The notes below the pieces were generated by a model. That model was not told the DNA's origin, did not search any database, and saw only the letters and a program-made list of their open reading frames with translations. From NCBI GenBank assembly GCA_016719785.1, contig JADJYJ010000031.1, positions 62,001-126,000 on the forward strand: a stretch of DNA of 64,000 bases, given 5' to 3'. Below are positions 58,863 through 64,000 of this stretch, in pieces. The position numbers and the translations under genes were made by a program. Source of the DNA: Candidatus Amarolinea dominans (lineage in GTDB: Bacteria > Chloroflexota > Anaerolineae > SSC4 > Amarolineaceae). Position 1 is the stretch's first letter. Every line of letters starts with the position of its first letter.

Positions 58863-59630
58863 TCAGCAGCGTTCGATCACCAGCAGGTGCGACAGGCCAA
58901 AATAGCGCAGGGGCGACCGTTCCAGCGCATAGGTGACGGTGCGCAGCACGCGCCCCAGGCGCGGGCGGCGAGCGCTGAGCTTGTCGTAGCCGGGGAAAAT
59001 CTGGCTGTGATGCACCGTCCGCACAGGCAGGCCGTCGAACAGGCGGCGCAGACCAGTCGCGGTGTACGCGCGCACGTGCGGAGCCAGGCGATTGCGCAGC
59101 GGGTCGGGCAAATAGTTGATGAGTGGGGTGTTGCCAAAATGGTAGCGGCCGCGCCAATAGTGGCCGTGGGTTTCGAAGGGGTAGAGGCGGTTGGGCGCAA
59201 AAATGACGGCCCGGCCGCCCGGCTTGAGCACACGTATCATCTCGGCCGCGGCCAGGCGATCGTCCTGCACATGCTCCAGCACCTCGTGCGAAAGCACCAC
59301 GTCGAAGGTGCGGTCGCGATAGGGCAACGCCTCGCACGCGCCGACGTGTAGAAGTCCGTGCTTCGGCGCCTGCCTGGCCTGCTGCACACCCTCGTGAATG
59401 CGCTCCCACTCGATGTCAAGCCCGATCACCTGGGCGGCCACCGCTTGCATCTTTTGCACATAGGCGCCAATGCCGCAGCCGTCCACCAGCACCACGGCGC
59501 CTTCCAGCCCGGCCCACTGCCGAATCATGTCCAGGCGCCGATCTTGCCCAAAGCGCCAAACCAGCGAGGGCACGCCGCGGTCGGCCGCCCGGTCGTATGG
59601 CGCTGTCGCTGTCGCTGTCGCATGTTCCAT
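58863..59630 (-). CDS. class I SAM-dependent methyltransferase (Methyltransf_11)
   Basis: 255 residues, ATG 59630. 'VVLVDGCGIGAYVQKMQAVA' motif I, 'QVIGLDIEWERIHEGVQQAR' motif II, 'EALPYRDRTFDVVLSHEVLE' motif III, 'MIRVLKPGGRAVIFAPNRLY' post-III. The C-terminal segment ('FETHGHYWRGRYHFGNTPLI', 'TATGLRRLFDGLPVRTVHHS') resembles methyltransferases linked to polysaccharide or glycan genes. Single gene; substrate unknown. Confidence 0.82.
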   Translation of the reverse strand: MEHATATATAPYDRAADRGVPSLVWRFGQDRRLDMIRQWAGLEGAVVLVDGCGIGAYVQKMQAVAAQVIGLDIEWERIHEGVQQARQAPKHGLLHVGACEALPYRDRTFDVVLSHEVLEHVQDDRLAAAEMIRVLKPGGRAVIFAPNRLYPFETHGHYWRGRYHFGNTPLINYLPDPLRNRLAPHVRAYTATGLRRLFDGLPVRTVHHSQIFPGYDKLSARRPRLGRVLRTVTYALERSPLRYFGLSHLLVIERC

Positions 59631-59674
59631 GCTGACTGATCCTTTCCCGCCGGGTTCATGCGCTGCCGGGGACG

Positions 59675-60175
59675 CTAGTACACCTGTTCCTCGCGATGCC
59701 CGAAACCAAGCGTGTTGTCAATCAGGCGCAGCCAATCGGCCTCGATGACGTAGAAGGCGCTCTCGGCCAACGGGCCGGCCAGCTCCAACGGCCCATCCGG
59801 CGCGCCCGTCTGCGCCGCCGCCACGAAGGGGAATTTGGCAAAATAGACCATCGTGGCCTGCTGAGCGTCTGCGCCTGGTGTTGCCCGGCGGGCGCGGCCT
59901 TCCAGTTGCAGCCCGCGAATCTGACGCCATTCCTGCCCATCCTGATAGATGGCCGCGGCAATGGTCGGCTGCGTCTCGAACGCCTGGCAGTGGTTGGAAG
60001 TAGGGTTGGAGATGAAATAGAAGCAGAGCATCGTCTCCCCGGCGGAGTCTGTTACCCAGGCGTGTGCATAAAACAGCGGCGCGGCCTGGGGGCCTTGCGG
60101 CGTCCAGGTGGCCAGGGTCAGGGTGGTGTGAGCCTGCAGAAAGTCGTCAACTTGTTCCTCGAATGACGTAGTCAT
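59675..60175 (-). CDS. pyridoxamine 5'-phosphate oxidase-like flavin-binding protein
   Basis: 166 residues. Split-barrel pattern: 'VDDFLQAHTTLTLATWTPQG', 'PQAAPLFYAHAWVTDS', 'LCFYFISNPTSNHCQAFETQ', 'TIAAAIYQDGQEWRQIRGLQ', 'LEGRARRATPGADAQQATMV'. This is the PNPOx-like/UPF0306 type, which binds FMN, F420 or haem. Followed upstream (minus direction) by ubiX, 37 bp away, so possibly part of a ubiE-ubiX-PNPOx transcript. The exact activity is unknown. Confidence 0.75.
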   Translation of the reverse strand: MTTSFEEQVDDFLQAHTTLTLATWTPQGPQAAPLFYAHAWVTDSAGETMLCFYFISNPTSNHCQAFETQPTIAAAIYQDGQEWRQIRGLQLEGRARRATPGADAQQATMVYFAKFPFVAAAQTGAPDGPLELAGPLAESAFYVIEADWLRLIDNTLGFGHREEQVY

Positions 60176-60212
60176 GAGCCTCTCCTACCCGGCCGCCGCA
60201 GTGCGGCCGGTG

Positions 60213-60827
60213 TCATGCAGTCTGGGGAGTGTGGGGCCGGCGCCGGTCCTCTTGCGCCGCGGCGCGCATCCCTTGCCAGCGGTGGTACAGTTCATTCTCC
60301 AGCCCCATGCGAGCCAGGATGCGGCCCACCGTGCCGTTGACGATGTCATCAACGGTTTGGGGCCGGCCGTAGAACGCCGGCACGGGCGGGAAGATCACAC
60401 AGCCGATCTCGGCAGCCTGCACCTGCAAGCGTAGATGCCCCAGGTGCAGCGGCGTCTCGCGCACCACCAGGATCACCGGCCGCCCCTCTTTGAGCTGCAC
60501 ATCGGCCGCGCGTGTCAACAGGTCGGCGTCGTAGGAGTTGGCGATCGCGGACAAGGTCTTGATACTGCACGGGGCGATGATCATCCCTGCCGTGCTGAAC
60601 GAGCCGCTGGCGATGGCCGCGCCCACATCGCCAGGCCGATAGACCACGTCGGCCAGCGCTTCGACCGCCGCGGGGTCCCAATCGGTTTCTTGCGCAATGG
60701 TCATGCGTGCGGATGGGCTGATCACCAGGTGTGTTTCGATGTCAGGCGCCGCGCGCAAAACCTCCAACAGGCGAATGCCATAGATTTGCCCGCTGGCGCC
60801 GCTGAGACCCACAATGATCCGTTTCAT
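60213..60827 (-). CDS. ubiX: flavin prenyltransferase UbiX
   Basis: 204 residues from ATG 60827, which overlaps the UbiE stop by 4 bp (ATGA). 'IIVGLSGASGQIYGIRLLEV' is the FMN-phosphate loop; 'LVISPSARMTIAQET', 'YRPGDVGAAIASGSFSTAGM', 'IIAPCSIKTLSAIANSYDAD', 'LLTRAADVQLKEGRPVILVV' and 'RETPLHLGHLRLQVQAAEIG' are all conserved UbiX/Pad1 segments. It makes the prenylated FMN cofactor used by UbiD-type decarboxylases. No ubiD is in the window. Confidence 0.95.
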   Translation of the reverse strand: MKRIIVGLSGASGQIYGIRLLEVLRAAPDIETHLVISPSARMTIAQETDWDPAAVEALADVVYRPGDVGAAIASGSFSTAGMIIAPCSIKTLSAIANSYDADLLTRAADVQLKEGRPVILVVRETPLHLGHLRLQVQAAEIGCVIFPPVPAFYGRPQTVDDIVNGTVGRILARMGLENELYHRWQGMRAAAQEDRRRPHTPQTA

Positions 60828-61588
60828 GCTGATACCTCGCCCACATGCAGCGCGACCGTGCCGAGCATCATCACCTTGTAGCGCACGCGGCGCAAGCCCA
60901 CCCCTTCCATGATGCCCTTGAGCGCCTGTGGCAGGGGAAAAGCCAGGGTCGAATGCGGCAGGTAGGTGTAGGCCTGCCGCTCGCCGCTGAGCAGGCTGCC
61001 GATCAACGGCACCAGGCGGAAGAAATAGACGCCGAACAGGTCGCGCCAGAGCGGCGTTTGGGGTCGCGTGATTTCCAGGCAGACCACGCGTCCGCCCGGC
61101 TTGACCACGCGGCGCTGTTCCGCAAACGCGCGTGCGATGTCGCTGACGTTGCGCATCAGGAATCCGGAACAGACCGCATCGAAGGTGGCATCGGGAAAGG
61201 GTAAGCTGAGCGTGTCCGCGTCGGCAAAGCGCAGGCGCGAACCATGCACATCGAGCAATCCTTCGCGGTCGGCCTTGCGCTGGCCCACGAGCATCATCTC
61301 GTGGGTAAAATCCACCCCGGTGACATGCACATCCGGCCGCAGGCGCATCGCCTCGAAGCCAATGTCGCCCGTACCGGTAGCCACATCCAACAGATGCCCG
61401 CCGCTGGGCAAGCGACATTCCTTGACGATCAGGCGCCGCCAGCGCTGATCCTGACCGCCGGTCATCACCCGGTTCATCACATCGTAGCGCCCAGCAATCG
61501 CGGCAAACATCTGATTGACATAGGCCGATTTTTGCACCTGATCGGGCAGAATATCCGGGGGTCTCGTTACTTCAATGGGTTTAGTCAT
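60824..61588 (-). CDS. ubiE: UbiE/MenG quinone-biosynthesis C-methyltransferase
   Basis: 254 residues from ATG 61588. 'FAAIAGRYDVMNRVMTGGQD' is the ubiE/COQ5 signature 1 region, 'LLDVATGTGDIGFEAMRLRP' motif I, 'VTGVDFTHEMMLVGQRKADR', 'FPDATFDAVCSGFLMRNVSD' motif II (the 'RNVxD' signature), 'QRRVVKPGGRVVCLEITRPQ'. It methylates the ring of demethylmenaquinone (or ubiquinone precursor). In a Chloroflexota host menaquinone is the likely product. Coupled to ubiX by an ATGA overlap; promoter at 61640-61668. Confidence 0.93.
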   Translation of the reverse strand: MTKPIEVTRPPDILPDQVQKSAYVNQMFAAIAGRYDVMNRVMTGGQDQRWRRLIVKECRLPSGGHLLDVATGTGDIGFEAMRLRPDVHVTGVDFTHEMMLVGQRKADREGLLDVHGSRLRFADADTLSLPFPDATFDAVCSGFLMRNVSDIARAFAEQRRVVKPGGRVVCLEITRPQTPLWRDLFGVYFFRLVPLIGSLLSGERQAYTYLPHSTLAFPLPQALKGIMEGVGLRRVRYKVMMLGTVALHVGEVSA

Positions 61589-61639
61589 GACAATCTCAAT
61601 ATTCCAAATGATGACTGGCGCGAAGACTTGATGAGTGTG

Positions 61640-61668
61640 ATGATACCAGAATGAACACCTTCGATCAA
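61640..61668 (-). promoter_or_regulatory. sigma70-type promoter of ubiE-ubiX
   Basis: Minus strand TTGATC (61663-61668), exactly 17 bp, TATCAT (61640-61645), about 52 bp before ATG 61588. Confidence 0.5.
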
Positions 61669-61703
61669 GTTTGCTATCTGCTGCCTTTGCCGCTTTGGTA
61701 AAA

Positions 61704-61732
61704 TTGACAGGCCGCTGAATATATGCTATAAG
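61704..61732 (+). promoter_or_regulatory. sigma70-type promoter of the methionine unit
   Basis: Perfect TTGACA (61704-61709), 17 bp, TATAAG (61727-61732), about 25 bp before the riboswitch P1 helix. Confidence 0.75.
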
Positions 61733-61757
61733 CATCATAACAATTGAATAGCGCTGA

Positions 61758-61935
61758 TGCTCTTATCCAGAGAGGCTGAGGGACCGGCCCTATGAAGCCT
61801 CGGCAACCAGACTACTGGTGGCCAGACACAAGTCATGCGACGCATCGCCAACGGCGGCGAAGTCATCGCACAACTTGCTCACTGCCAACAGGTTATGGTG
61901 CCAAATCCGGCAGAGGCAATCTGGAAGATGAGAGG
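61758..61935 (+). promoter_or_regulatory. SAM-I (S-box) riboswitch
   Basis: P1 pairs CTCTTATCC (61760-61768) with GGAAGATGAGAG (61923-61934). The core matches the S-box: AGAGAGGCTGAGGGA, CCGGCCCTATGAAGCCTCGG, CAACC, then an extended variable helix, and GGTGCCAAATCCGGCAGAGG before P1 closes. It binds S-adenosylmethionine. A terminator hairpin follows at 61961-61990, so high SAM should stop transcription of metY and metX. The P3/P4 region is longer than in the Bacillus type. Confidence 0.95.
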
Positions 61936-61960
61936 CAGTGACTGACGCGATGCGTTGTCA

Positions 61961-61990
61961 TCCCTCCTCACTTCGAGGAGGGATTTTTTT
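61961..61990 (+). terminator. riboswitch-controlled intrinsic terminator
   Basis: TCCCTCCTC-ACTTC-GAGGAGGGA followed by seven T (61984-61990), 26 bp after the riboswitch. It is the expression platform. The region 61991-62193 after it is an untranslated leader of about 200 bases in which I see no other signal. Confidence 0.92.
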
Positions 61991-62193
61991 GTTTCCAGTC
62001 GCTCAGTCGTGCAACGATGCCTGCCCTCTTGACCACATTCCGAGACGGTTTTTGTTACCCCAAGCTGACGGGGTACCCGCGAGCAGCGGCGCTCGCAACC
62101 GCATCAGTGCAGTCGGTCCGCACCGTGGCCCGCGCAGCCACCGGGGGGACTCGTCCGAGTCACGTCTATCAACATGCACAGGAGATCAGAACC

Positions 62194-63486
62194 ATGTCAA
62201 GCGCTACCGACAGCCGCACTCTGGGTTTCACCACCCGTCAACTGCACGCCGGGCTGACGCCCGACCCGACCACAGGCGCCCGCGCCCTGCCCATTTACCA
62301 AACGACGTCGTACCAGTTCCGCGACGCGGACCATGCCGCACGTCTCTTTGCCCTGGAAGAAATGGGCAATATCTACACCCGCATCATGAACCCCACCACC
62401 GATGTCTTCGAGCGCCGTATCGCCGACCTGGAGGGGGGCGTGGGCGCCCTGGCTTTCGCCTCCGGCCAGGCCGCAGAGACGGCTGCCATCCTGACCCTCT
62501 GCGAAGCCGGCGATCATGTCGTCTCCAGCAGCACCTTGTACGGCGGCACCTATTCCCTGTTCGCGTACAGCCTGCGCAAGCTGGGCATCGAGTTTACGTT
62601 TGTGAACGCGGCCGACCCGGAGAATTTCCGCCGCGCGGTGCGCCCCAACACCAAGCTCTTCTACGGCGAAACCCTGGGCAATCCGCAGATTGATGTCTTC
62701 CCCTTCGAGGAAGTGGCCGCCATCGCGCATGAGGCGGGCGTGCCGCTGATCATTGACAGCACCTTCGCCACCCCCTATCTGTGCCGACCGTTCGATTGGG
62801 GCGCCGATATTGTCGTCCACTCAACCACCAAGTTCATCGGGGGCCATGGCACCAGCATCGGTGGCGTCCTGGTGGACAGCGGCCGTTTCGACTGGGGCGC
62901 CAGCGGGCGCTTCCGCAACTTCACCGAACCGGACCCAAGCTATCACGGCCTGATCTTCAACAACCTGGCCCCGGCCGCCTTCATTTTCAAGGCACGCCTG
63001 CAAGTGCTGCGCGACATGGGGGCCTGCCAGGCTCCGTTCAACGCCTGGCTCTTCGTGCAGGGGCTGGAGACGCTGAGCTTGCGCCTGGAACGTCATGTCG
63101 CCAATGCTCAGGCCGTGGCCGAATACCTGTGCGACCATCCCAAGGTCAGTTGGGTCAACTATCCCGGTCTGCCCGGCCATCCGTCGTATGAGCGCGCCAA
63201 GCGCTATCTGCCCAAAGGCCCGGGCGCCATCCTCGGCTTTGGCATCCAGGGCGGGCTTGCGTCCGGCCGGCGCTTCATCAACAGCCTGAAACTCTTCTCG
63301 CACCTGGCCAACGTCGGTGACGCCAAATCGCTGGCCATTCATCCGGCCACCACCACCCACCAGCAGCTCAGCGACGCGGAACAGCTCGCGGCCGGCGTCA
63401 CGCCTGACTTCGTGCGCCTGAGTGTGGGCATCGAGGACCTTGACGACCTGCTGTGGGACCTGGATCAGGCGTTGGCCGCGGCTTGA
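62194..63486 (+). CDS. metY: O-acetylhomoserine sulfhydrylase (MetY)
   Basis: 430 residues from ATG 62194, with AGGAGA upstream; the longer frame to 62017 is riboswitch leader. PLP-dependent Cys/Met-metabolism enzyme: 'GLTPDPTTGARALPIYQTTS', 'YQFRDADHAARLFALEEMGN', 'ALAFASGQAAETAAILTLCE', 'VSSSTLYGGTYSLFAYSLRK', PLP lysine in 'IVVHSTTKFIGGHGTSIGG', 'VGDAKSLAIHPATTTHQQLS'. It converts O-acetylhomoserine and sulfide to homocysteine. Downstream metX supplies O-acetylhomoserine. Controlled by the SAM-I riboswitch. Confidence 0.95.
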   Translation: MSSATDSRTLGFTTRQLHAGLTPDPTTGARALPIYQTTSYQFRDADHAARLFALEEMGNIYTRIMNPTTDVFERRIADLEGGVGALAFASGQAAETAAILTLCEAGDHVVSSSTLYGGTYSLFAYSLRKLGIEFTFVNAADPENFRRAVRPNTKLFYGETLGNPQIDVFPFEEVAAIAHEAGVPLIIDSTFATPYLCRPFDWGADIVVHSTTKFIGGHGTSIGGVLVDSGRFDWGASGRFRNFTEPDPSYHGLIFNNLAPAAFIFKARLQVLRDMGACQAPFNAWLFVQGLETLSLRLERHVANAQAVAEYLCDHPKVSWVNYPGLPGHPSYERAKRYLPKGPGAILGFGIQGGLASGRRFINSLKLFSHLANVGDAKSLAIHPATTTHQQLSDAEQLAAGVTPDFVRLSVGIEDLDDLLWDLDQALAAA

Positions 63487-63494
63487 TTGGATTT

Positions 63495-63526
63495 TGTAGG
63501 TCCGGCCTCCTGGCCGGACGACGTTG
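63495..63526 (-). repeat. REP-like palindromic element, copy 3 (inverted)
   Basis: Complement of the 32-bp unit at 54117-54148 with one difference. It lies 9 bp after the metY stop, where it could form the metY 3' hairpin. Confidence 0.8.
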
Positions 63527-63545
63527 GATGAGGGAAGCAAGCTCT

Positions 63546-63639
63546 GCGGCGGACGGCGTTGTCACGCCGGAGGCGTGACCTACGGGTTGGCATGTCACGC
63601 GGCGGACGGCGTTGTCACGCCGGAGGCGTGACCTACGGC
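63546..63639. repeat. direct repeat with GTCACGCC-GGA-GGCGTGAC hairpins
   Basis: A ~41-bp unit starting GCGGCGGACGGCGTTGTCAC occurs at 63546 and again at 63599 (period 53). Each holds an 8-bp hairpin and ends in CCTACGG, like the REP-like units. It fills most of the 179-bp metY-metX gap. Confidence 0.8.
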
Positions 63640-63665
63640 TATCGGTTCACCGAAATGGTGCGAGA

Positions 63666-64000
63666 ATGGAACCAGAAACTATCGCGGTCGGCACAGCGGG
63701 CATCGTGCATGCTCAATTCGTTACCTTCGCGCAACCGCCGCACCCCATGCGGTTGGAGAGCGGGGTGGAGCTAGGGCCAATTACCCTGGCCTATGAGACG
63801 TATGGCACGCTCAACGCCGCGCGCACGAACGCCATCCTGGTGCTGCATGCCCTGAGCGGCGACGCGCATGCGGCCGGTTGCCTGGACACGGCGGATGGCC
63901 GCGTCGGCTGGTGGGACGACTGCATCGGGCCAGGCAAGGCCTTCGACACCGACCGCTTGTTCGTGATTTGTTCCAATGTGCTCGGCGGCTGCATGGGTTC
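63666..64000 (+). CDS. metX: homoserine O-acetyltransferase (MetX), 3'-truncated by window edge
   Basis: 111 codons from ATG 63666 to the window end, with no stop. The sequence follows MetX: 'MRLESGVELGPITLAYETYG', 'TLNAARTNAILVLHALSGDA', 'HAAGCLDTADGRVGWWDDCI', 'GPGKAFDTDRLFVICSNVLG', 'GCMGS'. The nucleophile Ser of the alpha/beta hydrolase lies beyond the window. It transfers acetyl from acetyl-CoA to homoserine, giving the substrate of the MetY encoded just upstream. It is downstream of metY in the same SAM-I riboswitch unit. The ribosome site is weak (GCGAGA). Confidence 0.93.
   Translation, partial: MEPETIAVGTAGIVHAQFVTFAQPPHPMRLESGVELGPITLAYETYGTLNAARTNAILVLHALSGDAHAAGCLDTADGRVGWWDDCIGPGKAFDTDRLFVICSNVLGGCMG

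Noticed and set aside
62017..62193. N-terminal extension of MetY
   Set aside because: It lies in the riboswitch leader just after the terminator; homology to MetY begins after ATG 62194, which has AGGAGA.

Overview
The window looks like a chromosomal segment of a GC-rich Chloroflexota bacterium (Anaerolineae/Caldilineae-like). This is an inference, not a database result. It rests on secreted proteins with long Thr-Pro linkers, DNRLRE-domain surface proteins, a lipoprotein (clade II type) nitrous oxide reductase in a Z-B-D-F-Y-L gene order, stand-alone GyrA C-terminal propeller and ParB/DUF4032-like proteins, and heptanucleotide tandem arrays between genes. No rRNA, tRNA or CRISPR array was seen.

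Layout. 1-8215: two convergent surface-protein genes rich in DNRLRE domains and Thr-Pro linkers. The minus-strand one is broken by two compensating frameshifts. 8280-10198: a methyltransferase and a saccharopine dehydrogenase-like gene. 10297-15110: a promoter, a decamer array, an acyl-CoA ligase-like enzyme and a large FAAL-ACP-acyltransferase fusion whose stop codon was destroyed by a small inverted-repeat-bounded element. 15523-20123: DinB-like protein, GyrA-propeller protein and two DUF3048 paralogues. 20480-24240: a secreted beta-propeller protein whose sequence is badly degraded by G-run errors near 21000-21450. 24313-30699: DUF4143 ATPase with palindromic operator candidates, DinB-like protein, SRPBCC protein, a cohesin/dockerin protein and a beta-helix repeat protein. 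30911-32506: an AAA ATPase-PD-(D/E)XK protein.

32533-38289 is a tightly coupled minus-strand operon: ParB-like protein, pyruvate kinase, O-antigen ligase-like protein, histidine kinase, response regulator. 39223-47993 is the nitrous oxide respiration region: ferredoxin, nosZ, nosB, nosD, nosF, nosY, nosL, a lipoprotein cytochrome c and two 4-TM proteins. The likely flow is electrons through ferredoxin/cytochrome c to NosZ, copper delivery by NosL, and cofactor maturation by NosDFY. 48181-61588 is mostly minus-strand housekeeping: SDR, methyltransferases, AGPS-like flavoenzyme, MscS channel, Gfo/Idh/MocA oxidoreductase, MutY, GTP-type PEPCK, a permease remnant, a second copy of the inverted-repeat element, a PNPOx-like protein, UbiX and UbiE/MenG. 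61704-64000 is a SAM-I riboswitch-controlled methionine unit: promoter, riboswitch, terminator, metY and the start of metX.

The most notable item is a pair of non-coding elements (15026-15518 and 58673-58848) that share 18-bp terminal inverted repeats and are each flanked by a 9-bp direct repeat. Both sit at gene 3' ends. Other notable items are the FAAL-ACP-LPLAT fusion, palindromes over two AAA ATPase promoters, a REP-like palindrome that encodes the C-terminus of MutY, and hairpin plus CRP/FNR-like signals inside the nos cluster.
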